From contig NZ_ATUT01000001.1 of the NCBI RefSeq assembly GCF_000420345.1, positions 1 through 64,000 of the forward strand: 64,000 nucleotides of DNA, written 5' to 3'. Source of the DNA: Faecalicoccus pleomorphus DSM 20574 (GTDB lineage: Bacteria > Bacillota_I > Bacilli_A > Erysipelotrichales > Erysipelotrichaceae). The notes below the pieces were generated by a model. It ran no database searches. It was not told the DNA's origin and was given only the letters and a program-made list of their open reading frames with translations. Both the position numbers and the translations under genes were made by a program. Position 1 is the stretch's first letter; each line of letters starts with the position of its first letter. Below, piece after piece: positions 1 through 8,689 of the stretch.

Positions 1-321
1 GAAGAAAAATCTCATAACATACTTGTTGAAGAACTGGGATTAAAAAATGAAGTATATTTATCTAATGAAATAAAACAGCTGAACGATAAAGAGAATCCAT
101 TATATCCAGTCAATCATCTCCATATGTTACTTAAAAAATTTATGAGAGCACATGGAGGTTATGAAAGAGAAAATCTGCAAGACTGGATGAATTTATTTTG
201 GTTTATTATGAATGAGCCTAAAGACCGATATGATAAAGTTCTAAAGTTCATCAAAATGGCGATAATGTCACCAAAAAGGGTGAAATATCGAGATGCTTTA
301 TCAAAAAGACACGATAAATAA
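1..321 (+). CDS. C-terminal fragment of an IS transposase (5' end outside the window)
   Basis: An open frame runs from the first base to a TAA at 319-321, giving 106 residues with no start inside the window. The stretch around HLHMLLKKFMRAHGGY and the following LQDWMNLFWFIMN resembles the C-terminal end of DDE transposases of the IS1595/ISXO2 kind, where a conserved His/Asn-containing segment precedes an aromatic helix. This is my recollection of the family, not a search result. The gene is followed by a short AT-rich stretch with a small inverted repeat (CCTTT/AAAGG near 330-347) that could belong to the element's right end. No second copy of the element is visible in the window. Whether the element is intact cannot be judged from here. 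Confidence 0.5.
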   Translation, partial: EEKSHNILVEELGLKNEVYLSNEIKQLNDKENPLYPVNHLHMLLKKFMRAHGGYERENLQDWMNLFWFIMNEPKDRYDKVLKFIKMAIMSPKRVKYRDALSKRHDK

Positions 322-375
322 AGGATTGTTACCCTTTATGTGCAAAGGATGAGCCTTTATAAAACATAGTCTCAC

Positions 376-698
376 CTATTCTTCACTCGATGCATCTTGT
401 CTAACTCTACGAGATATGAAGAATACCATTATCGCAAAGAAGATAAGAAATAGAAATAACCAAAGCGGTATTTCTTTGAAAGGATTACCAAAATCATAGT
501 AATAAATAAGAATGTCACTACATAAGTAACAGTTAGAATCAAAAGAAAAACAAATATGAATTTGCATGGATTGTAACGAATGATTTTAGCGGCAGAATAG
601 ATCCTAAAAAAGTAAAAAAACAATGGCAGCACGCACAAAAAAAATACCAGACTTGAAACAATAATAAAAAGTTCTTGCATTTCTGTTTGATATTTCAT
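376..698 (-). pseudogene. Frameshifted small membrane protein
   Basis: Two overlapping minus-strand frames, 698-429 and 567-376, each look like half of one protein. The first carries two hydrophobic segments (residues about 10-30 and 47-67). The second begins in frame with another (PLWLFLFLIFFAIMVFFI) and ends in a charged tail. Reading the first frame to about position 525 and then slipping by one base gives a continuous protein of roughly 105 residues with three membrane segments. The loss or gain of one base in the run near 515-530 would explain it. No strong ribosome site precedes the ATG at 698. I do not recognise a family. It could also be a sequencing error in an intact gene. Confidence 0.4.
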
Positions 699-715
699 AT
701 AATATCTAAGCAGCT

Positions 716-789
716 GGTTCCGTAGCCAAGCGGTAAGGCAATAGACTGCAACTCTGTGATCATCGGTTCAAATCCGATCGGAACCTCCA
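716..789 (+). tRNA. tRNA-Cys (anticodon GCA)
   Basis: A complete cloverleaf is visible: the 7-bp acceptor stem GGTTCCG/CGGAACC, an anticodon loop CTGCAAC giving GCA, a T-loop GGTTCAAATCC, the discriminator U expected for tRNA-Cys, and an encoded CCA at 787-789. It is followed 5 bases later by tRNA-Leu, so the two are probably co-transcribed. Confidence 0.96.
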
Positions 790-794
790 AATAT

Positions 795-881
795 GGGGTC
801 GTGGCGGAATAGGCAGACGCAACGGACTTAAAATCCGTTGGGAGTAATCCCGTGTGGGTTCAAGTCCCACCGTCCCCACCA
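795..881 (+). tRNA. tRNA-Leu (anticodon UAA)
   Basis: This is a class II tRNA with a long variable arm. The anticodon loop CTTAAAA lies between ACGGA and TCCGT, giving UAA. The T-arm is GTGGG TTCAAGT CCCAC, and CCA is encoded at 879-881. The acceptor stem is GGGGTCG against CGTCCCC, which leaves a U-U mismatch at the fifth pair; all other positions pair. Confidence 0.95.
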
Positions 882-916
882 TTTTTTAAATAAAGGCTTT
901 AAAAGCCGGATGGCAT

Positions 917-944
917 AAAAGTGGCATAAATTGCCACTTTTTTT
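917..944 (+). terminator. Terminator after the tRNA pair
   Basis: The stem AAAAGTGGCA.../...TGCCACTTTT has a short loop and runs into a T-tract. It lies 35 bases after tRNA-Leu and before priA. A second small inverted repeat, GGCTTT/AAAGCC, lies just upstream at about 895-907. Confidence 0.75.
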
Positions 945-995
945 GTATATAGAAAAGGAATTCTGATGCAATCAAGACGTCTGAAAGATAAGGTG

Positions 996-1004
996 TGTTA
1001 TAAT
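996..1004 (+). promoter_or_regulatory. Extended -10 promoter element for priA
   Basis: TGTTATAAT is the TGn-TATAAT form used in front of many genes here (mraY, spx, ppdK, nfnA, rodZ). The T at 1004 is followed by six bases and then ATG at 1011, so transcription would start at or next to the start codon. No good -35 box is visible. Confidence 0.5.
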
Positions 1005-1010
1005 TATTGC

Positions 1011-3134
1011 ATGTCTTACATTAATGTTTATATCGAACATAACTCTTTGGCATTGAATACAACATTTACTTATGCCTGTGATCAAAAGGTGGAAGTTGGA
1101 TGTCGTGTGCGTGTTCCTTTTGGAGCTCAGGATTTAATCGGCTTTGTGGAAAGTGTAGATGTCTTGCCAAAAGTAAAAAATATAAAATCTGTATTGGAAG
1201 TTCTGGATACGAAACCTTTATTGAATGAAGAATTGATGACTCTGGCGCATACAATTTCTCAGAATTATGTGTGTTCTGTGATTTCTGTTTTAAAAACGAT
1301 GTTGCCGCCTGCTTTACGACCTTCCAGTATAGAGCATAAGATTGTCTACGAGGATTGGGCTGTATTAAATGATGAAACGGTTGCGTTGACACCTAAGCAA
1401 AAAGAAGCTTTTGCATCCATTCGAGATCAGCTTCCTATGAAAGCAAGCATTTTACGAAAAAAGATTTCTTTATCACGTCCATTATTTGAAAAAGGAGTCC
1501 TTTCCTTAGAAAAACGTGTAAAAGAAAGTGTTGTACCGATGGAAGAGATCGAGGATTCTTCGTTTGTGCTCACAGAGGAGCAACAAGCAGCAATCGAAAA
1601 TATTGAAAAAGGAAAGAATACGGTTTATTTACTGCATGGTGTAACGGGATCGGGGAAAACCGAAGTCTTTTTACAATTAGCAAAGAAAGTATTGTCTGAG
1701 GGAAAACAGGTTTTATTTCTGGTTCCGGAGATTGGGCTTACACCCATGATGATTCAACGAGTAAAGGCAAGATTTCAAACAAAGATCGCCATTTATCATT
1801 CTTCTTTAAATGCACAGGAGAAGTATGAACAATATCAGCTTGTCAAAGAGAATAAAGTTTCAATCGTTGTCGGGACAAGAAGCAGTGTCTTTATGCCTTT
1901 TTCGAATCTAGGCTTGATTTTGATGGATGAAGAACACGATTCCTCGTATAAACAAGATTCTATGCCTCGATATCATACCAGGGATATCGTGATGGAACGA
2001 GCTAAATTTCATCACTGCAAAGTTGTGCTTTCCAGTGCTACACCCAGTCTGGATTCGTATGCACGTGCATATAAAGGCGTATATCAGCTGGTTACTTTAA
2101 CGAAACGAATTTCTTTGCAGATGCCAAAGATTCATTTAGTGGATATGAAGACAGAACAAGTTGAAAATGGTTTATCTTTTTCGTTGATCAATGCTATCCA
2201 ACAAGCCTTGGCAAAGCATCAGCAGGTGATCTTGTTATTAAATCGCAGAGGATATCTTCCGGTGGTAAAATGTACTCAATGTGAAGAGACTTTTACTTGT
2301 CCGGATTGCGGGATTGCCCTGACATACCATAAAAAAGAAGATCTTTTAATGTGTCATTGCTGTGGCAGGGTCTTTTACTTTGATCATACTTGTCCAAAGT
2401 GTCATTCTCATTCTTTTTATCGCTTAGGTATGGGAACTGAAAAATTGGAAGAGAATTTACAGAATATGTTTCCTAAAGCATATATCGTTCGTATGGATGC
2501 AGACAGCACTCGTAAAAAGAATGCACATGCCAAATTATTAAAAGAATTTGAAGAAAAAGGCGATATTCTTGTGGGGACGCAAATGGTTGCCAAAGGTTTG
2601 GATTACCAAAGAGTTAGTGTCGTGGGTATCTTACAGGCCGATGCCAGCCTGGCACGTATTGATTATCAAAGTGCGGAAACCGCGTATTCGATGTTGGAAC
2701 AAGCCAGTGGCCGCTGTGGAAGAGGTCAAATAGAAGGGAATGTTTATATTCAGACCTTTGAACCGGATCATTATGTGATGCGAAGTGTGATTCAGCACGA
2801 TTATTTTTCGTTCTTTTCCAAAGAGATGAAATATCGACATTTAGGAATGTATCCACCGTATGTCTATCTTTGTACGGTGATCTATCAGGATAAAAAAGAG
2901 GAAAATGCCCTGCAGACTGCCCAGGAGGCTAAGGCATACTTAAGTGATTTAAAAGTGTTGGGGCCGATTTCGATATCGATGCGTCAACAAAAGGCCAGGG
3001 TTCGTCTGGTCATCAAATCGAAAGATAAAGAACTTTTAACACAACGCGTATGGCAGCTGGTGCATCATCATATGCGTTTAAAAACAACGGTCAAGCAGGA
3101 TATCAACATGTATCCATTTGGGTTGGAGGAGTAA
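1011..3134 (+). CDS. priA: Primosomal replication restart helicase PriA
   Basis: This superfamily 2 DNA helicase of 707 residues reloads the replication machinery at stalled forks. Visible parts are an N-terminal DNA-binding domain, a Walker A site in GVTGSGKTEV, a DEEH box (MDEEHDSSYKQ), and a zinc region with paired cysteines (CTQC, CPDC, CHCC, CPKC) inserted in the helicase core. An upstream in-frame ATG at 966 has a better ribosome site (AAGGAA at 955-960) and would add 15 residues without resemblance to PriA. I chose 1011 because the recognisable PriA start (MSYINVYIEH) begins there and a -10 box lies in between. It heads the housekeeping operon. The def and fmt genes that follow priA in Bacillus subtilis are absent here. 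Confidence 0.95.
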   Translation: MSYINVYIEHNSLALNTTFTYACDQKVEVGCRVRVPFGAQDLIGFVESVDVLPKVKNIKSVLEVLDTKPLLNEELMTLAHTISQNYVCSVISVLKTMLPPALRPSSIEHKIVYEDWAVLNDETVALTPKQKEAFASIRDQLPMKASILRKKISLSRPLFEKGVLSLEKRVKESVVPMEEIEDSSFVLTEEQQAAIENIEKGKNTVYLLHGVTGSGKTEVFLQLAKKVLSEGKQVLFLVPEIGLTPMMIQRVKARFQTKIAIYHSSLNAQEKYEQYQLVKENKVSIVVGTRSSVFMPFSNLGLILMDEEHDSSYKQDSMPRYHTRDIVMERAKFHHCKVVLSSATPSLDSYARAYKGVYQLVTLTKRISLQMPKIHLVDMKTEQVENGLSFSLINAIQQALAKHQQVILLLNRRGYLPVVKCTQCEETFTCPDCGIALTYHKKEDLLMCHCCGRVFYFDHTCPKCHSHSFYRLGMGTEKLEENLQNMFPKAYIVRMDADSTRKKNAHAKLLKEFEEKGDILVGTQMVAKGLDYQRVSVVGILQADASLARIDYQSAETAYSMLEQASGRCGRGQIEGNVYIQTFEPDHYVMRSVIQHDYFSFFSKEMKYRHLGMYPPYVYLCTVIYQDKKEENALQTAQEAKAYLSDLKVLGPISISMRQQKARVRLVIKSKDKELLTQRVWQLVHHHMRLKTTVKQDINMYPFGLEE

Positions 3135-3135
3135 T

Positions 3136-4365
3136 ATGCGATCATGGGTTTTAGAAGCCTTGATAGAAGTCATCTGTCATGGCCAATATTCAAATTTGTA
3201 TTTAAAACATCATTTAAAAGAGTGTCCGTCCAAGGATAGAGCTTTAGCCACACATATTTTTTATGGTACATTACAGAACTATGGTTATTTAAATTATTGT
3301 GTGAATCAATATGTAAAGAAGAAAATTCCCAATCGGGTTCGCATTCTTTTGCTTATGAGTGTTTATCAACTCTTTTTTCTGGATAAGGTTCCAGCATATG
3401 CCATTGTCAATGAAGCTGTTACATTGACAAAAATCAAAAATCCGTCTTTGAGCGGTTTGGTCAACGCGTTTTTACATCGTGTCAAACAAAAAGATATTCT
3501 TTTACCGGATCAGGAAGAAGAAGCACTTTCTATTTTGTACTCTGTACCAAGTTGGCTGGTGTATATGTGGAAAGCACAATATGGTATTCAACAGACCAAG
3601 ACCATGCTTTCCTGGACCCAGCAGATCTTACCAATCTATGTACGAAGAAATGCGTTATGCAGCACGATCGAAGATTTTGAAAACTCGATGTTTACAAGTA
3701 TACAGGATGATTTATATATCTATCATGGAAACGATGTTGCAGCACATCCTTACTATCAACAAGGAAAAATGAGCATACAGGATATAGGAAGCTATGAAAT
3801 TGCCTGCTTTGTCGATGCGAAACCGGGCATGCATGTCTTAGATACCTGCGCGGCTCCGGGCACGAAAACAATGGCTATGGCTGAAAGAATGAAAGATACG
3901 GGCCAGATTGTCAGTGTGGATCTGCATGCGCATCGTGTACAACTGATCGAAAATGATGCCAAACGCCTGCATCTGCAAATTGTAAAAGCCTTATGTAAAG
4001 ATGCGCGTGATTTAGAGAATCTGGGTCTTTTCGATCGTGTGTTATGTGATGTTCCCTGCAGCGGCTATGGTATTCTGGCACGAAAACCGGATATTCGTTT
4101 GCGTATGAAGCCGGAAGATATGGATGCCTTGATTCCATTACAACAGGACATTTTGGAAAGGGGCAGCTTGCATGTCAAAGAAAACGGCATTTTGGTTTAT
4201 TCGACATGTACGATCAATAAAAAAGAAAACGAAAAGCAGATTCAGTCCTTTTTGAAAAAACATACCGACTTTGTTTTGTTGGAAGAAAAGACGATTTTTC
4301 CAAATAAAGGACAAGATGGATTCTATATGGCAAAGCTTGAGAAACAACAAGATTCTCTGTTATAA
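3136..4365 (+). CDS. rsmB: 16S rRNA (cytosine-967 C5)-methyltransferase RsmB
   Basis: A 409-residue S-adenosylmethionine-dependent methyltransferase that modifies a cytosine of 16S rRNA. The N-terminal about 130 residues are a NusB-like RNA-binding domain. The C-terminal part has the SAM site (LDTCAAPGTKTMAMAE), the catalytic motif DVPCSGYG with its cysteine, and a second conserved cysteine in YSTCTINKKENE. The ATG at 3136 is preceded by GGAGGAG and begins two bases after the priA stop, so the two are translationally close. An earlier in-frame start inside priA lacks a ribosome site. Confidence 0.93.
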   Translation: MRSWVLEALIEVICHGQYSNLYLKHHLKECPSKDRALATHIFYGTLQNYGYLNYCVNQYVKKKIPNRVRILLLMSVYQLFFLDKVPAYAIVNEAVTLTKIKNPSLSGLVNAFLHRVKQKDILLPDQEEEALSILYSVPSWLVYMWKAQYGIQQTKTMLSWTQQILPIYVRRNALCSTIEDFENSMFTSIQDDLYIYHGNDVAAHPYYQQGKMSIQDIGSYEIACFVDAKPGMHVLDTCAAPGTKTMAMAERMKDTGQIVSVDLHAHRVQLIENDAKRLHLQIVKALCKDARDLENLGLFDRVLCDVPCSGYGILARKPDIRLRMKPEDMDALIPLQQDILERGSLHVKENGILVYSTCTINKKENEKQIQSFLKKHTDFVLLEEKTIFPNKGQDGFYMAKLEKQQDSLL

Positions 4366-4389
4366 TTTTTAAATGAATTGGGGTGGATT

Positions 4390-5433
4390 ATGCAAAGCCT
4401 TTACGACTTTAATTATGAACAAATACAAGACTTGGCAAAAAGTTATGGATGGAAAGGATTTCGTGGTCATCAGATTTTTCAATGGCTTTATCGAAATCGA
4501 GTGAATTCTATTGATGAAATGAGCAACCTCAGCAAGGAAACCCGAGAGATCCTAAAGCAAGATTTTATTGTGAGTCCGTTACACTTGGTGCGTAAACAGG
4601 TTTCTCATGACGGTACGACCAAATATCTTTTTGCGCTGGAAGATGGTGCCCTTGTGGAAAGTGTAATGATGCTTTTTGATTACGGAAAAAGTATTTGTGT
4701 GACAACTCAGGTTGGATGCAATATGGGATGTGCCTTTTGTGCCAGTGGATTAACAAAGAAAAAAAGAAATCTGACCAGTGGAGAAATGGTTGCTCAGTTT
4801 CTTTATGTGCAAAAAGAATTGGATAAGACGCAGGATCGTTTAAGTCATATCGTGGTAATGGGAACCGGAGAGCCTTTTGATAACTATGAGAATGTCATGA
4901 ATTTTCTTTCCACAGTCAATCATGATCGTGGTTTGGGTATTGGATCACGACATATTACAATTTCTACCTGTGGTATTGTTCCCAGAATCTATGATTTTGC
5001 CAATGAACATACCCAATACAATTTGGCTATCAGTCTTCATGCACCAAACAATGAACTTCGAGATCAATTGATGCCGGTCAATCATGCGTATCCATTAGAA
5101 GAGCTGATGAAGGCTTTGGACTATTATTGTCAGGAAAACAATCGTCGTTTGACATTTGAATATATCTTATTAAAAGGGGTCAATGATTCCACAAACCAGG
5201 CACATCAGCTGGCAAAGCTTTTAAGAGGTTACAATGCCTATGTCAATTTGATTCCCTATAATGCGGTGGATGAAAAAGGTTTTAAAGGTGTTACACATCA
5301 AGAAGCCATGGTCTTCTATGATACATTGATGAAAGATGGCATACGTTGTACAATTCGCAAGGAACATGGAAATGATATCGATGCTGCTTGCGGACAGCTT
5401 CGTATCAAGGAATTGAAAAGAGGTCAAAACTAA
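4390..5433 (+). CDS. rlmN: Dual-specificity 23S rRNA/tRNA adenine C2-methyltransferase RlmN
   Basis: A radical SAM enzyme of 347 residues that methylates adenine C2 in 23S rRNA and in some tRNAs. The CxxxCxxC iron-sulfur motif is plain in GCNMGCAFCASG. The methyl-carrying cysteine near the C-terminus is in DIDAACGQL, and GTGEPFDNY matches the family signature. The ATG at 4390 follows GGGGTGG; a TTG at 4378 in the same frame is less likely. It lies 24 bases after rsmB and abuts prpC, whose ATG directly follows its TAA. Confidence 0.95.
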   Translation: MQSLYDFNYEQIQDLAKSYGWKGFRGHQIFQWLYRNRVNSIDEMSNLSKETREILKQDFIVSPLHLVRKQVSHDGTTKYLFALEDGALVESVMMLFDYGKSICVTTQVGCNMGCAFCASGLTKKKRNLTSGEMVAQFLYVQKELDKTQDRLSHIVVMGTGEPFDNYENVMNFLSTVNHDRGLGIGSRHITISTCGIVPRIYDFANEHTQYNLAISLHAPNNELRDQLMPVNHAYPLEELMKALDYYCQENNRRLTFEYILLKGVNDSTNQAHQLAKLLRGYNAYVNLIPYNAVDEKGFKGVTHQEAMVFYDTLMKDGIRCTIRKEHGNDIDAACGQLRIKELKRGQN

Positions 5434-6171
5434 ATGAAAGTCTATGCGAATACGGATGTAGGATGTACAAGACAACTGAACGAAGATGATTTTTGCGTTC
5501 TCCAAAATCAAAATGATGATTTACTGGCTATCGTCTGTGATGGAATCGGCGGAGCCGCTGCCGGAGAAGTAGCCAGTGCTTTGGCGGTATCTACCTTTCG
5601 AGAAGAATTTTTAAAGGTGGATTCTTTTTATTCCGATGGTGATGTGAATACATGGATTCAAAATACATTGGATCTTGCCAATGAAAGAATCTATCAAAAA
5701 AGCATGTCCAATAAAAAAGAAAGAGGTATGGGGACGACTTGTGTGGGTACATTGATCACCCATGGAAAAACATATATTTTCAATGTCGGAGATTCTCGTA
5801 TCTATGCATATTATGAGGATGGCTTGATTCAGATGAGTGAGGATCACAGTGTGATTGCACAGCTGATGAAGGAAGGAAAGATCACCAGTGAAGAGGCAAA
5901 GACACATGCACAGCGCAATACGTTGACAAATGCTTTAGGCGTATGGCATGTATTTCGTGTTGATACCAATAAGATCGAATCGAACTATAAATCGCTTTTG
6001 ATATGCAGTGATGGCCTGCACGGTTATGTGGATCATGATAAGATTGTTTCTGTTATTCAAAACAAAAAGTTTTCTGTACAAAAGAAAGTGGATGCCTTGA
6101 TTTCCATGGCTATCGATGCCGGTGGATATGATAACTGTACGGTCATTGTGATCGAGAACGAGGAAAATTGA
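5434..6171 (+). CDS. prpC: PP2C-type protein phosphatase, Stp1/PrpC
   Basis: A 245-residue metal-dependent serine/threonine phosphatase. Metal-binding aspartates are visible in DGIGGAAAGEVAS, GDSRIYAY, the region around EDHSV, and the C-terminal GGYDNCTVIV. The ATG immediately follows the rlmN stop, and the partner kinase gene begins two bases downstream. The family is known to reverse the phosphorylation done by PrkC, and the tight pairing supports that here. There is no membrane segment, so it should act in the cytoplasm. Confidence 0.93.
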   Translation: MKVYANTDVGCTRQLNEDDFCVLQNQNDDLLAIVCDGIGGAAAGEVASALAVSTFREEFLKVDSFYSDGDVNTWIQNTLDLANERIYQKSMSNKKERGMGTTCVGTLITHGKTYIFNVGDSRIYAYYEDGLIQMSEDHSVIAQLMKEGKITSEEAKTHAQRNTLTNALGVWHVFRVDTNKIESNYKSLLICSDGLHGYVDHDKIVSVIQNKKFSVQKKVDALISMAIDAGGYDNCTVIVIENEEN

Positions 6172-6172
6172 T

Positions 6173-7837
6173 ATGGCGCAAACGATGATCCAACAGATTG
6201 CCAACCGGTATCAGATCTTATCATTGATCGGACAGGGTGGAATGGCTGATGTGTATCGGGCCAGAGACAAGATCTTAGATCGTATCGTTGCCATCAAAGT
6301 TTTACGCTCCAAGTTGAGTGAAGATCCTATGATTCTGGTTCGGTTTCAAAGAGAAGCCAGTGCAGCCTCCCGTCTTTCGCATCCTAATGTTGTAGATATT
6401 TACGATGTTGGAGAGTTTGAAGGCCTGCATTATATTGTCATGGAATATATTCGAGGACGAACGCTCAAACAGCTGATCCAGCAGCGAGGCGCCCTTCATT
6501 ATAACGAAGCCATCGATATTATGAAACAGCTGACCAGTGCAATCGTGGCAGCCCATCAAAATCATATCATTCATCGTGATATCAAACCGCAAAATGTATT
6601 GATTAAAGATGATGGTACGGTCAAGATCACTGATTTTGGAATCGCAGTGGCCAGTGATTCGGTACAATTGACACTCAACAATGCGGTCATGGGATCGGCT
6701 CATTATCTGGCTCCGGAAACCGCACAGGGAAAAGAGCCTTCGTACCAGGTGGATATTTATTCTCTGGGTATTGTATTTTATGAATTACTCACAGGAAGTG
6801 TGCCTTTTACCGGGCAGACACCTACGGAAATTGCCATTAAGCATTTACGTGTCAAGATTCCATATGTACGAAATTTTAATCCGGGAATTCCGCAGTCGGT
6901 AGAAAATATTGTCTTAAAGGCAACGGCTAAAGATCCCAATCAACGGTATCAATACGCTCAGGAAATGTTGTATGATTTAGAACACTGCCGCGATTTAGAA
7001 TATCGCAATATGCAGCGCATCGAGATTGATGATCAGCCGATCCATCATGTCGAGGTTGATCAAGGTCGCGTTAAGGTTCAATACGAAGAGAACAAACAGG
7101 CACCCCTAAAAAAGAAACGAAAAAAGATAGTGCCGATTTTGCTGGGACTATGTCTGGTGTTGCTTGTGGGTGGTGTTGGTGTTTTCACATTACAGGCCAC
7201 AGGGATCATTTCAATCGGATCGATTTTCGGTCAGGCAACGATGCCAGATGTTGTCAATATGAGTCGGGAAGATGCCTTGCGGGCTTTAGAAGAGGCGGGT
7301 ATCTCTTCATCGCAGATCGAAGTGGAAGAAGAAGCCAATGACGCGGTAGAAAAAGACCATGTCATCGCATCGGATATAGAAGCGGGTGAATCGGTCAGCG
7401 AGCATGACACCGTTACGCTTTCTATCTGTAAAGGACCGACATTTTTGGTGCCGGATTATACCGGACAATACGTTTCGGATGTGGAAGAGCAGTTGAAAGA
7501 AGAAGGTGTAAATATTGAAATAGAGGTGGAAGAAAAGCCGATGGCAGATACCAATCCGGGTTATATTTTAGAACAAAAAGGGTTAACGGTTGGCTCACGT
7601 ATCGATCCGGATGAAGAACAGACGATTACATTTGTCGTGGCCTCCTATCCGCAAGTTACGATTTCTCAGGATTGGATCGGTCAAAGTTATCAAAGTGTTT
7701 ATCGAGAATTGAATGCCATGGGGATTGCGGTCGTACAAAGTGGAAGTGGTTCTACGATCGTCAGCGTTTCACCATCCGTAGGCAGTATTTATACACAGGA
7801 GGGATCAAACAGCTACATCACGCTGTATACAGAATAA
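6173..7837 (+). CDS. prkC: Membrane serine/threonine kinase PrkC with PASTA domains
   Basis: A 554-residue Hanks-type kinase. Residues about 13-275 form the kinase domain: glycine loop GQGGMADVYRA, lysine in VAIKVL, catalytic loop HRDIKPQN, DFG in ITDFGIA, and SAHYLAPE. A basic stretch (KKKRKK) precedes a single membrane helix (about residues 324-343), then the extracellular part holds PASTA repeats. The first two (from MPDVVNMS and VPDYTGQ) are clear; the third, starting near VTISQDWIG, is degenerate. PASTA domains of this family bind muropeptides, so the protein probably senses cell-wall state. The operon partner is prpC. Confidence 0.95.
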   Translation: MAQTMIQQIANRYQILSLIGQGGMADVYRARDKILDRIVAIKVLRSKLSEDPMILVRFQREASAASRLSHPNVVDIYDVGEFEGLHYIVMEYIRGRTLKQLIQQRGALHYNEAIDIMKQLTSAIVAAHQNHIIHRDIKPQNVLIKDDGTVKITDFGIAVASDSVQLTLNNAVMGSAHYLAPETAQGKEPSYQVDIYSLGIVFYELLTGSVPFTGQTPTEIAIKHLRVKIPYVRNFNPGIPQSVENIVLKATAKDPNQRYQYAQEMLYDLEHCRDLEYRNMQRIEIDDQPIHHVEVDQGRVKVQYEENKQAPLKKKRKKIVPILLGLCLVLLVGGVGVFTLQATGIISIGSIFGQATMPDVVNMSREDALRALEEAGISSSQIEVEEEANDAVEKDHVIASDIEAGESVSEHDTVTLSICKGPTFLVPDYTGQYVSDVEEQLKEEGVNIEIEVEEKPMADTNPGYILEQKGLTVGSRIDPDEEQTITFVVASYPQVTISQDWIGQSYQSVYRELNAMGIAVVQSGSGSTIVSVSPSVGSIYTQEGSNSYITLYTE

Positions 7838-8689
7838 ATGGAAAAGGGAAGAATCATAAAAATTATTTCAAATCAATATACAATACAAATGGCTGATCAA
7901 GTGATTGTCGCCAGCCCAAGAGGGAAACTTCGCTTAGATAAAGCACCTGTGGTTGGTGATTTTGTACAAGTTGAAAGTCTGAATGGCACTTATCGCATCC
8001 ATTCGATCGAACCAAGAAAAAATCGTCTTTTGCGCCCGGCGATTGCCAACGTGGATCAAGCCTTGATCGTGACCAGTTTAAAAGATCCGGATTTTTCGGT
8101 ACATCTATTAAATCGTTTGATCTTTTTGGTTTGCCTGGCGCATGTCGAGCCGATCTTGATTATTACAAAACAAGATCTGGTGGAAGACATCCGTGCTTAT
8201 ACATCGCTTTTTTCTCAGTATCAAAAAGCAGGCTATACGCTTCTGATGACGTATCCGGGAAGTGATGACGAGGAATTAAAAGCGATTCTAAAAGATAAAG
8301 TCAGTGTTTTGTGCGGACAAAGCGGTGCCGGAAAAAGTTCGTTATTAAATCGTTTGGAGCCTAGTTTTTCGTTACAGACGCAGGCGATATCCAAAGCTTT
8401 GGGGAGAGGAAAGCATACCACCCGGTTTTGTGAGCTGCATAAAGTTGCCCAAGGCTTGGTGGCAGATACACCCGGCTTTTCCAGTCTGGATTTTTCACGA
8501 ATGGATCTTTCTCACCTGGATGCGTGCATCAAGGATTTTAAACCCTATCTGCATCAATGTCGCTTTAAGGACTGCCGGCACATCCATGAACCTGATTGTG
8601 CCATTCAGAAGGCGGTACAGGAAAATCAAATCAATCCTACGATTTATGAAGATTATGTACAGATCTTAAAGGAGGTCAATCTACGATGA
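7838..8689 (+). CDS. rsgA: Small ribosomal subunit biogenesis GTPase RsgA
   Basis: A 283-residue circularly permuted GTPase that helps mature the 30S subunit. The order of motifs shows the permutation: TKQD (G4) comes first, then the P-loop GQSGAGKSSLLNRL (G1), then DTPGFSS (G3). An N-terminal OB-fold and a C-terminal zinc knuckle (CRFKDCRHIHEPDC) frame the GTPase part. Its ATG directly follows the prkC stop, and its end overlaps rpe by four bases. Confidence 0.95.
   Translation: MEKGRIIKIISNQYTIQMADQVIVASPRGKLRLDKAPVVGDFVQVESLNGTYRIHSIEPRKNRLLRPAIANVDQALIVTSLKDPDFSVHLLNRLIFLVCLAHVEPILIITKQDLVEDIRAYTSLFSQYQKAGYTLLMTYPGSDDEELKAILKDKVSVLCGQSGAGKSSLLNRLEPSFSLQTQAISKALGRGKHTTRFCELHKVAQGLVADTPGFSSLDFSRMDLSHLDACIKDFKPYLHQCRFKDCRHIHEPDCAIQKAVQENQINPTIYEDYVQILKEVNLR

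Noticed and set aside
6302-6703. 133-residue minus-strand frame inside prkC
   Set aside because: It is a shadow of the conserved kinase domain; composition is irregular and there is no ribosome site.
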